Origin: Nocardia flavorosea NBRC 108225
GTDB taxonomy: Bacteria; Actinomycetota; Actinomycetes; Mycobacteriales; Mycobacteriaceae
Reading direction: 5' to 3'
Assembly: GCF_001613385.1 (NCBI RefSeq)
Contig: NZ_BDCG01000012.1
Location: forward strand, 124,001-188,000
Length of the DNA: 64,000 bases
The notes below the pieces were generated by a model that was not told the DNA's origin, searched no databases, and was given only the letters and a program-made list of their open reading frames with translations. Below are positions 53,460-62,041 of the stretch, piece after piece. A program made the position numbers and the translations under genes. Position 1 is the stretch's first letter. The number at the start of each line of letters is the position of its first letter.

Positions 53460-54226
53460 CGCCGCCGGAGGCAGAGGTGACGGCGCCGGAGGCAGAGGTG
53501 ACGGCGCCGGAGGCGGCGGCCTGCGCTCCCCCACGATGGGGCATGATCGAATTCATGGCCGCCGACCCGGGACCGCGGGTCCCCGACAGTATCGACGAGT
53601 TCCGTGCGCTCGCCCGCGCCCGGCTGAATACGTTCGACCGCATCGCCGTTCCGGACGATCTGGCGACCCGGCGCGCAGCGGTGGCGCTGTGCGTGGTCGA
53701 CAACGGCGCCGGACCCGCGGTGATCGTCATCAAACGGGCTTACCGGGGCCGCAATGCCGGGCAGTGGGGTCTGCCCGGTGGCCGGGTGGAGCGCGGGGAA
53801 ACCCTCGAACGGGCCGCCGCCCGCGAACTACACGAAGAGCTCGGTCTCGTCGCCGACCCCGCCGATGTGCTCGGGGTGCTCGACGATTTCCCGGCCGCCT
53901 CCGGTTTCGCCATCACTCCGATCGTCACGACATTGAGCGATATCGCGGATCTGGACCCCAGCGCCGACGAAGTGCACTCCGTACATTTCGTGGACCTGCA
54001 CAGTCTGGCCGCCGAAGGGACACCGCACTGGGTACGGCGCGGTGATACCGATACCCCCGCGACTCCGGAGACCGGCTTGTTGCAGATGCGATTGGCCCCC
54101 GATATGACCATCCACGCGCCGACGGGCGCGATGCTCTGGCAGTTCCGGGAGGTCGTCCTGCTCGGGCGGCGGTCCGCGGCGGCCCGGGTCGCGCATTTCC
54201 TGCAGCCCGACTGGACCCATCACTGA
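53456..54226 (+). CDS. NUDIX hydrolase (CoA or nucleotide diphosphatase-like)
   Basis: Hydrolyses a nucleoside diphosphate linked to another group; 256 residues from GTG 53456, which overlaps the lexA stop. The NUDIX box is complete: GGRVERGETLERAAARELHE followed by ELGLV. The surroundings (VIVIKRAYRGRNAGQWGLP) and the later DEVHSVHFVDLHSL fit CoA-pyrophosphatase-type proteins. Residues 3-23 are a repeat (PEAEVTA) made by 21-base tandem units; ATG 53543 or 53555 would avoid it and give a normal family start. Possibly sanitises damaged nucleotides beside UdgX and LexA; that role is inference. Confidence 0.87.
   Translation: MTPPEAEVTAPEAEVTAPEAAACAPPRWGMIEFMAADPGPRVPDSIDEFRALARARLNTFDRIAVPDDLATRRAAVALCVVDNGAGPAVIVIKRAYRGRNAGQWGLPGGRVERGETLERAAARELHEELGLVADPADVLGVLDDFPAASGFAITPIVTTLSDIADLDPSADEVHSVHFVDLHSLAAEGTPHWVRRGDTDTPATPETGLLQMRLAPDMTIHAPTGAMLWQFREVVLLGRRSAAARVAHFLQPDWTHH
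53463..53514 (+). repeat. 21-bp tandem repeat, about 2.5 copies
   Basis: Units at 53463-53483 and 53484-53504 are identical and a third is partial. Each contains GGAGG and GAGGTGA, so each repeats a ribosome-site-like element plus an in-frame GTG. Confidence 0.9.
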
Positions 54227-54242
54227 TCAGCCGAAGGGCCGG

Positions 54243-54530
54243 TCACTCGCGGCCTCGGTCCCTGTCCGGAGCCGTTCCCGAACGCTCACCCTCTGCGACG
54301 GTATCCGGACGCTCCTCGGCCAGCCGGTCGTCCAGGGATTCCCCCTCGCGCTGTTCGCGGGGCGTGGTCGCGTAGCGGTCGGCCGCGGACCAGTCGTCGG
54401 GTGGGTCCATCCCTTCTTCCAGCGGATCGACGGCCAGCTCGTCCTCGTCCAACTGTTCCTCGGTCGGTGGAACGCTCGCCCATTCGGCGACCTCGGCGGA
54501 TTCCTGACCGGTGTCATCGGTTCCGTTCAT
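54243..54530 (-). CDS. Small acidic DUF5709-like protein
   Basis: 95 residues, strongly acidic, mostly disordered. EEQLDEDELAVDPLEEGMDP followed by PDDWSAADRYATTPREQREG and ESLDDRLAEE is the conserved DUF5709 layout, a protein of unknown role in actinomycetes. I start at ATG 54530; an ATG at 54572 would add 14 residues without a better ribosome site. It follows the catalase-like gene by 54 bases and may be in its operon. Confidence 0.7.
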   Translation of the reverse strand: MNGTDDTGQESAEVAEWASVPPTEEQLDEDELAVDPLEEGMDPPDDWSAADRYATTPREQREGESLDDRLAEERPDTVAEGERSGTAPDRDRGRE

Positions 54531-54584
54531 GGTCGCCGGATTGCCCGGTGTTCCCGGTCGAAACAACTCCACCGCATTCCGGGC

Positions 54585-55298
54585 TCAGCCGGGGAGCGTC
54601 CCGATGGCCCGCCCGGTTTCGCGGTCCTCGGCGCCGCGGCCGCGGCGGCTGCCGGTATAGGCGGCCTCGCGGATCCGCTGCACCGCCTGCGGTACCGGTT
54701 GTATGTCATCGGGATGGTTGAGCATGGGATCGAAGAAATCCGTTCGGTGTTCCTCCGGGTCCGCCAGTCGGAGGGCCAGCTCACCGACTGTCTGCGGGTG
54801 CGAGCGCCAACCCGCGGCGGTGATCTCGAAATCGAACGGATGCTCGCGCAGATGCTCTTCGAGATCCGCGAGGGCGGGGCTGCCGGGTTGCGGGCCGACC
54901 GGATCGGCGAAGATCCAGCGCAGGCTCGAATCGGGGAAACGGTACGGGAGCAGAGATCCGTAACGGGCATGCGACCATCCGCGCGCGGGAGTCACCACGA
55001 ACCGTCCGGCCATACCACGGCCGGTGGTGGCAAGCGCGAAATCCCACGGGTGTTCGTCGCGTGCCAGGACGCGGAACCCGAGGCCGAGAATATCCGGCAC
55101 GGTGCCGGGGGTGCCGGTGCCCTTGGACAGGCGGGCGATCACGGCGCGGTCACCGCTGCCGAACAGCTCCTCGAACTCGGGTTCGGCCCGGAACCGCCCG
55201 GCCAGGCGGATACCGCGAGGGTGAAAGAAACGGGCGTGCCGCAACCGCGCGCCGGTATCGAAGGCGGTCCGCACCACAGGTGTGATCGGATCAAACAT
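54585..55298 (-). CDS. Catalase-superfamily-like protein (annotated phosphodiesterase in relatives)
   Basis: 237 residues. ARFFHPRGIRLAGRFRAEPE then GDRAVIARLSKGTGTPGTVP and DILGLGFRVLARDEHPWDFA resemble the beta-barrel core of haem catalase-like proteins, but the catalytic His and proximal Tyr motifs of true catalases are not seen. Many relatives carry the label phosphodiesterase without support. AGGAGG lies before ATG 55298. It overlaps the SDR stop by eight bases, so it belongs to that operon. Function not assigned. Confidence 0.65.
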   Translation of the reverse strand: MFDPITPVVRTAFDTGARLRHARFFHPRGIRLAGRFRAEPEFEELFGSGDRAVIARLSKGTGTPGTVPDILGLGFRVLARDEHPWDFALATTGRGMAGRFVVTPARGWSHARYGSLLPYRFPDSSLRWIFADPVGPQPGSPALADLEEHLREHPFDFEITAAGWRSHPQTVGELALRLADPEEHRTDFFDPMLNHPDDIQPVPQAVQRIREAAYTGSRRGRGAEDRETGRAIGTLPG

Positions 55299-56145
55299 CG
55301 GCCACCTCCTGGGCCGCACCCGGACGCCGCCAGCTCTCGTCGCCGACCAGCTGACTGGTTTGCGGGCCCATGAGCAACATCCCGCCGTCGACGACGTAGG
55401 AGGAGCCGGTGACATATCCGGCAGCCGGGGTCGCGAGGAATGCGACCACCGAGGCCACTTCATCGGCGTGACCGGGCCTGCCCAGAGGCAGACCCGGCCG
55501 GGGATGTTCGCGTGGGTCGGCATCGTCCTGGCCGGTCATCGGCGTCGAGATCTCGCCCGGCGCCACGGAGTTCACGGTGATGTCGTGCTCGGCCAGCTCC
55601 AGCGCCAGCACCTTGGTGAGCGCACCCAGACCCGCTTTGGCGGCGCAGTACGGTGCCGCCCCGACCTTGGGCGCATGCTCGTGCACACTGGTGATATTGA
55701 TGACCCGGCCGCCGCGACCGGCGTCGATCATATGCCGGGCCGCACGCTGGGTGCACAGGAACGCCCCGTCGAGATCGACGGAGAGGACATGGCGCCACGT
55801 GTCGAAGTCCATATCCATCGCCTTCTGCGACGACCCGGTGCCCGCGCAGTTCACCAGGACATCCAGTCCGCCCAGTTCCTCGGCGAGTTCGTCGATTGCG
55901 GCCGTGCTCGTCGGCAGATCGTCCAGGTCGAGCTGCCGGACGACGGCCTGGGCGCCCCGGTCACGGGCCAGCTCGGCCGTATGCGCGGCCCCGGACTCAT
56001 CCGTGTGATACGTGATGCCCACATCGACGCCGCCGCCGGCCAATGCCACCGCGACGGCCCGGCCGATCCCCGAATCTGAGCCGGTCACCACCGCGCGCAG
56101 GGGCGCGCCGATACGTTCTTTCGGTAAGGGAGCGATAGTAGCCAT
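55291..56145 (-). CDS. Short-chain dehydrogenase/reductase (glucose dehydrogenase-like)
   Basis: 284 residues. TGSDSGIGRAVAVAL binds NAD(P), NCAG at about 98-101, catalytic Ser in INITSVHEH, YCAAK with Tyr and Lys, and the C-terminal GSSYVVDGGM. The ATG at 56145 follows the epimerase stop by 36 bases, and the next gene overlaps its end, so three genes (epimerase, SDR, catalase-like) form an operon. A C-terminal tail after the usual end (LMGPQTSQLVGDESW) is typical of the ygfF/glucose 1-dehydrogenase group. Substrate unknown. Confidence 0.88.
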   Translation of the reverse strand: MATIAPLPKERIGAPLRAVVTGSDSGIGRAVAVALAGGGVDVGITYHTDESGAAHTAELARDRGAQAVVRQLDLDDLPTSTAAIDELAEELGGLDVLVNCAGTGSSQKAMDMDFDTWRHVLSVDLDGAFLCTQRAARHMIDAGRGGRVINITSVHEHAPKVGAAPYCAAKAGLGALTKVLALELAEHDITVNSVAPGEISTPMTGQDDADPREHPRPGLPLGRPGHADEVASVVAFLATPAAGYVTGSSYVVDGGMLLMGPQTSQLVGDESWRRPGAAQEVADV

Positions 56146-56181
56146 GGCGGGCGGCTACCCGATGCGGGCGTGGTGACACAG

Positions 56182-57243
56182 CTATTCGTCGACGGGATCG
56201 TGGCCGCCGACGCCGGAGCCGAATTCGCGGTGCCGGCCCGGGCCGCCGGCGTCCGGTGCCAGCGGTGGGGTCGGCCCGCCGCTTCCGTGCCGGAACGCGT
56301 CGAGGAAAAGCCGCAGGGTGTCGGTAGCGGCGGTCCGGGGTGTCCAGCCGAGTTCCGTACGTGCCCGGGAGGTATCCATTACCGGCAAGTGCATGAGCGC
56401 GTCGAACAGGCCGGGCGTCGCGGGTGCCAGATGCAGATGCCAGGCGCCCGCCAGGGCGGTGCGGACCAGGCGCGGCGGCACAGAGATGGCACGGACCCCG
56501 AGGAGGCGTTCGATGCCGACGCGATCGAGGACGGGTTCGGCGGCCAGATTGAACGCACCACGCACATCGGCCACCACTGCGGCCGCATAGGCGGTGGCGG
56601 CGTCGGCGCTGTGCAGGGTCTGGAAACGCAACCTGCGCGGGTACGGCAGTACCGGAAGCAGTTCGGGGCGCACCAGCCGATTGGGCACCAAGGGCCCGGC
56701 GAACAGGCGGCGCTGTTCGCTCGCCGAGGCGCGCTGGAAGATGAACGCCGGTCGCATCCGGACCACCCGGCACTCACGGTGCTGCTGTTCGAACAGATCG
56801 AGGACCCGTTCGACATAGGCCTTCTCGACCATGTAGGAGGCCTCGGGCCAGCCTTCGGTGGGCCAGTTCTCGTCGACCGGCGTATCGCCGGCCCCCGGCG
56901 AGTACGCGCCGATCGACGACGCGTAGACGAGGGCCGGCACGCCGGCGGTCGCCACGGCGTCGAGTACGCGTTCGGTACCGCCCACATTGGTGTGCCAGGT
57001 GTCCAGTGGCCGCCGGGTCGGCTGAAACGCCCACGCCAGGTGGACGACCGCGGCCGCACCGCGGAAGATCGCCGCGAGATCGGTCGACCGGACATCCGCT
57101 GCCACCCATTCCACCCCCGGCCGTTCCGTGGCGGGTTTACGCCGGGCCAGACCGGCAATCGAGGTCACCTCGGGTGTGGTGGACAGGGCGTCGAGCACTG
57201 CGGTCCCCACATTGCCGGTCGCCCCCGTCACGACTACGCGCAT
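56182..57243 (-). CDS. NAD-dependent epimerase/dehydratase family protein
   Basis: Extended SDR, 353 residues. VVVTGATGNVGTAVL at the N-terminus, VHLAWAF, SSIGAYS with the catalytic Ser, and SYMVEKAYVE with YxxxK. The C-terminal region (RARTELGWTPRTAATDTLRL) is the usual substrate-proximal part, then a Gly/Pro-rich tail. ATG 57243, first gene of the operon. Could act on a nucleotide sugar or on a hydroxy-ketone; no sugar pathway genes adjoin it. Confidence 0.88.
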   Translation of the reverse strand: MRVVVTGATGNVGTAVLDALSTTPEVTSIAGLARRKPATERPGVEWVAADVRSTDLAAIFRGAAAVVHLAWAFQPTRRPLDTWHTNVGGTERVLDAVATAGVPALVYASSIGAYSPGAGDTPVDENWPTEGWPEASYMVEKAYVERVLDLFEQQHRECRVVRMRPAFIFQRASASEQRRLFAGPLVPNRLVRPELLPVLPYPRRLRFQTLHSADAATAYAAAVVADVRGAFNLAAEPVLDRVGIERLLGVRAISVPPRLVRTALAGAWHLHLAPATPGLFDALMHLPVMDTSRARTELGWTPRTAATDTLRLFLDAFRHGSGGPTPPLAPDAGGPGRHREFGSGVGGHDPVDE

Positions 57244-57799
57244 CGGTTCTCCTCGCCGTATCGGGTCGAGCTACCGGCTTACCCGGATCCGTACCCGCGA
57301 CACCCGCCGATCACGGACGAACTCACACCGCACCGGAGTGACCGGGCGCCCGCGAGCGCCGCCCGGTCCGGGGCGCTGCACCACGGCGCCGCTGGAGCCC
57401 GGCGCGCGGCCGCGCGGCGCTCATCCGACTAGGAGTCGTCCGGACAACCGGCTCCGGCACCACGATTCTTCGTAGTAACCTCGACGAAACGCCGTCGGCT
57501 GCCGGTACCGTGTCGCAAACGCTTCGGTGAGCACCGATACAGAGACTGTGCCGGCGATACCGAGCCCGGATGCGTCCAATTTCCGCAACGTGATGGGCTG
57601 TATTTATCGTTGCCTCCGTACCTGCCACCGGTGCAGTAGTCGCTGACGGCCCGCAGCAGCTCGTCCGACCACGCCGCTACCGGATACCCCCTCGGCTTCG
57701 GCACCCGGAGCTGCTTCAGAACCGTAGGCGTGAACTCTGCGCACAATCATCCGGGCCGCGCGTCCCTACCGCACGGGACGGGACCGGAGCGCCCCCACG
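57244..57799. other. Intergenic region with a weak ORF
   Basis: 556 bases before the molybdoenzyme stop. A minus-strand frame at 57429-57746 would read EFTPTVLKQLRVPKPRG and YPVAAWSDELLRAVSDYC, protein-like with high GC third positions for about 40 codons, then loses that character. It has only a TTG start, so it is more likely the end of a decayed gene. Local GC is a little lower than around it. Confidence 0.4.
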
Positions 57800-60247
57800 T
57801 CAGCCGCCCGCTTCCTGGGCGGACAGAGTTTCGCTGTGGGCCTGCGCGGCCGCTCCCCCGGCTGTCCGAGGCACCGTATCGTCCAGCGGCGCCGAGGCCG
57901 TGTTGGTCGGCGCGGTGGCCGGACCGGTTCCGCGGTCGACACGGCGCAGGGCGGCCGCGGCGGTCTTGAACAGCGGCTGCTTGGAAACCGGGTCCCAATC
58001 GGTGATCGTGAGTTCGTTCGCGGCGCGGTCGTGTCCCTGACCGTCGGCGTCCCAGTACCCGTAGTGGAACGGTACGAACAACACACCGGGGCGGACCCCG
58101 CTCACCCGGGCGCGCCCGCGGAGTGCACCGCGCGCCGTGGTGACCTCGAGCTGATCGCCTTCGGCGATACCCACGCGTTCGGCGTCGGCACCGGAGATCT
58201 CCACCCACACCTCGGGTGCGGCTGCCTGTAATTGCGGAACCCGGCCGGTCTTGGTCCGAGTGTGGAAGTGGTACAACGTGCGGCCGGTGATCAGCGCGAA
58301 GGGCCGCCGGTCGCCGGGCTGCTCGGCGGGTGGCAGGTAGCCGGCGGATCTGATGATCGCCTTACCGTCCGGATTCAGCGCGCGGTATTCGGCGGGTTCC
58401 AGCGGGGTGCCGGTGATCAGGTCTTTGCCGTAGGACTCGCAGTAATCCGGGTCGCTCCAGAATTTTCCGTCGGCGTACAACCGTTCGGTCCCGTCGGGTG
58501 CGGTCGCGTTACACGGCCATTGGATCCCCGAATCGCCGCGTAGTTTCTCGTAGGTGAGGCCGGTGTAGTCGCAGGGGCGGCCCGCCGAGCACTGTTTCCA
58601 TGCGTCGAACGCGGATTCGGCGTCGTGCCAAGCGGGCAGGGGTGCGCCGGCACGGTCGCGGAAGTCCATTCGCCGGGCATAGTCGAGCAGGATGTCCAGG
58701 TCGGCGCGGGCCTCGCCGGGCGGGTCCACCGCGCGCTCGGACAGGTGCACGGTGCGGTCGGCGTTGGTGAACGTGCCGGTCTTCTCGCCCCAGCCCGCGG
58801 CGGGCAGCACGATATCGGCCAGTTCGGCGGTTTCGGTGCGGAAGATATCCTGCACCACCAGGAACAGGCCCGCCCGGGAGAGAATGTCGCGGACGCGGGC
58901 GAGTTCGGGTAGCGAAACCGCCGGATTCGTCGCACTCACCCACAACATCCGGAGACTGCCTTCTTCGGCGAGGTCCAGCATCTTCATCACATGTGTCGGG
59001 GGGCCGCCGTGCGGGAGCTGCCCGGGATCCAGATTCCAGAGACGGGCCAGGTCGGCGATATGGGCGTCGTTGGCCCAGTTGCGGAATCCGGCGATATCGC
59101 CGTCGGCCCCGCATTCGCGGGTGTTCTGGGCGGTCGGCTGGCCGTTCATCTGCAGTACCCCGCAGCCGGGCCGGCCGAGCATCCCCCGTAGGAGGTGGAT
59201 GTTGTTGACCTGCACCGCGGCGGCCGTCGCCTGATGGGACTGGTAGAAGCCCTGAAGCACGGTGGACAGCAAGCGGCGCGCGGAGCCGAGCAGACGGGCC
59301 GCGGCGCGGATATCGGCGGCCGGAATATCGCAGATCCGTTCCGCCACCTCGGGTGGGTAGTCCGCGACCTGTGCACGTAAACGGTCGAAACCGACGGTAT
59401 GCGTGTCGATGTACTCGCGATCCATCCAGTCGTTCGCGACGATCTCGTGCAGCAACGCGTTCATCAGAGCGAGGTTGGTGCCGGGCAGCGGCGCCAGATG
59501 CACCGTGGCGTATTCGGCGACCCGGGTGTACCGCGGATCCACGCACAGCAGTGCGGGCGGATCGTCGCCCGCGAGCCGGTCGAGTATACGCGACCAGAGC
59601 ACCGACTGGGTTTCGGCGACATTGTGCCCGAACAGGGCGATCGTATCGGCGTGGTCGATATCGGTGTAGGAACCGGGCTGGCCGTCACAGCCGAAGGATT
59701 CCTTCAACGCGGCCGCGGCCGTCGCCGTGCACAGGCGGGTGTTGCCGTCCAGATGGTTGGTGCCGAGGGCACCGTGCGCGATCACGCCGAGCGTGTAGTA
59801 CTCCTCCAGGAACAACTGCCCGGAGGTGTAGAAACCGATCGCGGAAGGGCCGTGCTCGGCGAGCAGATCGGAGCTGTGCTGCACCACGCGCTGCATCGCG
59901 GTATCCCAATCGGTTTCGACCAGTTCGCCGTCGACCCGGATCAACGGCCGGGTGAGCCGGTCGGACGCGGAATTGGCTTGCCAGCCGAACAGGTCCTTGG
60001 GGCCGAGCCGGCCGCGGTTCACCCTATCGGTGCCCCTGCCCCGGACCCCGACGATGTGGTTGTCCCGGACAGCGATATCCAGGGCGTCGCCGTTGGAGTG
60101 CAGCACCGACGCCGACGGCACCCAGTGCACGGTCGCCGGGTCCACGCCGTCGGCCAGATAACTGTCCACCCTGGCCGGCCAGGTGTCTCCGGGGGCGTAC
60201 GGGGTCCGGTCGCCCCAGGGGTCGGCGATACGGTCGCGTTTTTCCAT
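57800..60247 (-). CDS. Molybdopterin oxidoreductase lacking the N-terminal Fe-S cysteines
   Basis: 815 residues, DMSO reductase superfamily, closest in layout to NarB/FdhF-type enzymes. GRGTDRVNRGRLGPKDLFGW (71-90) is where relatives have GRLCPKG, and the first 170 residues contain no cysteine at all, so the usual [4Fe-4S] cluster is missing. The molybdenum ligand is kept: DGNTRLCTATAAAAL, Cys173. Pterin-binding parts MLWVSATNPAVSLPE, AGWGEKTGTFTNADR and the C-terminal FHYGYWDADGQGHDRAANELT are intact. Electrons must reach molybdenum by another route. Last gene of a three-gene operon; reaction unknown. Confidence 0.88.
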   Translation of the reverse strand: MEKRDRIADPWGDRTPYAPGDTWPARVDSYLADGVDPATVHWVPSASVLHSNGDALDIAVRDNHIVGVRGRGTDRVNRGRLGPKDLFGWQANSASDRLTRPLIRVDGELVETDWDTAMQRVVQHSSDLLAEHGPSAIGFYTSGQLFLEEYYTLGVIAHGALGTNHLDGNTRLCTATAAAALKESFGCDGQPGSYTDIDHADTIALFGHNVAETQSVLWSRILDRLAGDDPPALLCVDPRYTRVAEYATVHLAPLPGTNLALMNALLHEIVANDWMDREYIDTHTVGFDRLRAQVADYPPEVAERICDIPAADIRAAARLLGSARRLLSTVLQGFYQSHQATAAAVQVNNIHLLRGMLGRPGCGVLQMNGQPTAQNTRECGADGDIAGFRNWANDAHIADLARLWNLDPGQLPHGGPPTHVMKMLDLAEEGSLRMLWVSATNPAVSLPELARVRDILSRAGLFLVVQDIFRTETAELADIVLPAAGWGEKTGTFTNADRTVHLSERAVDPPGEARADLDILLDYARRMDFRDRAGAPLPAWHDAESAFDAWKQCSAGRPCDYTGLTYEKLRGDSGIQWPCNATAPDGTERLYADGKFWSDPDYCESYGKDLITGTPLEPAEYRALNPDGKAIIRSAGYLPPAEQPGDRRPFALITGRTLYHFHTRTKTGRVPQLQAAAPEVWVEISGADAERVGIAEGDQLEVTTARGALRGRARVSGVRPGVLFVPFHYGYWDADGQGHDRAANELTITDWDPVSKQPLFKTAAAALRRVDRGTGPATAPTNTASAPLDDTVPRTAGGAAAQAHSETLSAQEAGG

Positions 60248-60289
60248 ACCCCGCGTATACCCGGCGCGGGCGAATTCAACAGTGCCGGA

Positions 60290-60802
60290 TCAGGCGCCGG
60301 GCCGGGCGCCGGCAGCACCGCCGGAATGGCTCGGGAGCACACAGACCGCGTCGAGCCCCAGCACATGATTGAGCCGTCCGAACGCGAGCCACGACCCCAG
60401 GCACATACTGAGCTCCACGATTTCGGCCTGGCTGTAGTGCGCGGTCATCCGCGACCAGAAGTCCTCGTCCAGATTGTGGTGGTCGAGGGCGTAGCGTTCG
60501 GCGTATTCGGCGGCCAACCGGGCCCGATCGTCGAGTTCGGCGGATGTACGCCAGTCGGTCACGGCGTCGGCGAATCCCTCCTCCACCTTCTGCCCGTCGC
60601 GTTCGGTACGCCAGTCCAGGCAGAAGAGGCAGCCGTTGATCTGGGCGATCCGTAACCGCGCCGCCTCGAATTCGTGCAGTCCCAGCGTCGTATGCTCGTA
60701 GACGGCCAGCGAGAACTTCGAGGCGGCGGTGCCGATACCGGGCACCATCTCGCCCCACACATAGCCGATGGGGTCCTTACCTTCGGGGATATCAACTCGC
60801 AT
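60290..60802 (-). CDS. AhpD-like carboxymuconolactone decarboxylase family protein
   Basis: 170 residues. The redox motif CLFC (Cys58 and Cys61) in INGCLFCLDW is the AhpD-type active site, so a peroxidase or thiol-transfer role is more likely than decarboxylation. HEFEAARLRIAQ before it and YSQAEIVELSMCLGSWLAFGR after it are family landmarks. ATG 60802, with AAGGA upstream, overlaps the preceding reductase gene by 11 bases; the molybdoenzyme starts 42 bases after its stop. Confidence 0.88.
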   Translation of the reverse strand: MRVDIPEGKDPIGYVWGEMVPGIGTAASKFSLAVYEHTTLGLHEFEAARLRIAQINGCLFCLDWRTERDGQKVEEGFADAVTDWRTSAELDDRARLAAEYAERYALDHHNLDEDFWSRMTAHYSQAEIVELSMCLGSWLAFGRLNHVLGLDAVCVLPSHSGGAAGARPGA

Positions 60803-61877
60803 GGCTGTTCCTTCCCAGCTTGCCGGCCGCCGGCCGCAACGGTATGTCGAGTGCGTCGTAGAGACCGGGCGCGGCATCGACGAGCCAATCGATGGCGCCG
60901 ACGAGACGCCCGACGGCGGTGGCGTTACCGCCGGCCGCGTAGTTGCCCCCCTCGTCGGTGGCTTCGACGGTGACCTCGATACGCGGTCGCCCTTCGATGA
61001 TCACCCGGTGCGCACCCGCCCCGTTGGGCGGGGTGGGCCATTCGGGTGCGCAGGACGGATGGATCCGGGTGATGTGCTCCACGACGATCCGCGGCGCACC
61101 CGCCACGATGCCCTGCACCTCGAAACGCATCGCGCCTTGGGTTCCGGCCATGAAACTGCCCATCGTCGCGGTTTCCACCGTGGTCTCGAGCGGCACTCGC
61201 TGGACATCTTCCCGGATCTCGTCCACTTCGACCCCGAGGGCGCGCGCGATGAGCCGTACCTGCCCGCCCCACACCATGGTCGGCACACCGGGTGCCACCA
61301 TGGGCGGCAACTGGTCCATGGGCTGCCCCATCCCCACCAGGTAACGGACGGAATCGGGCTGGTCGTAGGTGGAGTAGTCGAAGATCTCCTGGCAGCGCAC
61401 CACATCGACCACGCTGCCGAGACCACTGATCAGTACCGGCAGGATATCGTTGCCCCAGCCGGGGTCGATCCCGGAGACGAACAGTGATCCGCCACCCGAT
61501 TCGATGGCGGCCAGCACCGGTTCGCGGATTTCCGGCGGTGCGCCGCGCTGGTCGTACAGGGCATACAGGGCCGGTGTCACCACCGCGGCACCGGCGCCCA
61601 CGGCGCGGACGATATCGGCGAGCGCGTCAGCGGGCCGGATATCGCCGGATGCGGCATAGACCACGGCCTCGGGACGATGCGCCAGCACGGCGTCGATATC
61701 GGTGGTGGCCGCGATGCCGAGCTGCCGGTCCAGTCCGGCGAGTTCGCCGGCGTCACGCCCGTGTTTGGCCGGATCGTGCACGGCCACGGCCGTCAGTACG
61801 AGTTCCGGATGGGCATCGACCGCGCGTATCGCGGCGCGGCCCACATTGCCGGTCCCCCAGACGACCGTCGAAATCAT
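60792..61877 (-). CDS. DapB-like NAD(P)-dependent reductase (2,4-diaminopentanoate dehydrogenase type)
   Basis: 361 residues. The Rossmann start VVWGTGNVGRAAIRAVDAHP and VYAASGDIRPADAL, with SGIDPGWGNDILPVLISGL in the middle, match the dihydrodipicolinate reductase-like family that includes 2,4-diaminopentanoate dehydrogenase and many uncharacterised actinobacterial proteins linked to steroid or lipid loci. ATG 61877. First gene of the operon with the AhpD-like and molybdopterin proteins. Fourteen bases before the start begins a perfect KstR2-type motif. Confidence 0.83.
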   Translation of the reverse strand: MISTVVWGTGNVGRAAIRAVDAHPELVLTAVAVHDPAKHGRDAGELAGLDRQLGIAATTDIDAVLAHRPEAVVYAASGDIRPADALADIVRAVGAGAAVVTPALYALYDQRGAPPEIREPVLAAIESGGGSLFVSGIDPGWGNDILPVLISGLGSVVDVVRCQEIFDYSTYDQPDSVRYLVGMGQPMDQLPPMVAPGVPTMVWGGQVRLIARALGVEVDEIREDVQRVPLETTVETATMGSFMAGTQGAMRFEVQGIVAGAPRIVVEHITRIHPSCAPEWPTPPNGAGAHRVIIEGRPRIEVTVEATDEGGNYAAGGNATAVGRLVGAIDWLVDAAPGLYDALDIPLRPAAGKLGRNSHAS

Positions 61878-61888
61878 CCGCGAATCGT

Positions 61889-61902
61889 AGCAAGCGCTTG
61901 GT
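61889..61902. promoter_or_regulatory. KstR2-type operator AnCAAGnnCTTGnT
   Basis: AGCAAGCGCTTGGT matches the published mycobacterial KstR2 motif at every defined base. It lies between the divergent reductase and YhgE/Pip-like genes, 12 bases from the reductase start. Confidence 0.65.
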
Positions 61903-62041
61903 TGCGGACGGCCGGAATCGCCGGTTTCCGCGCAACCGGAATCGGCCTCCGTCCCGGCCCCGGGCACGGCTGCCGGAATCCTTACCGAACCCTCACCGGC
62001 GCCAAGCCGTTCTGACAAAAAGCAGTCGTACTGTCCGGTGC

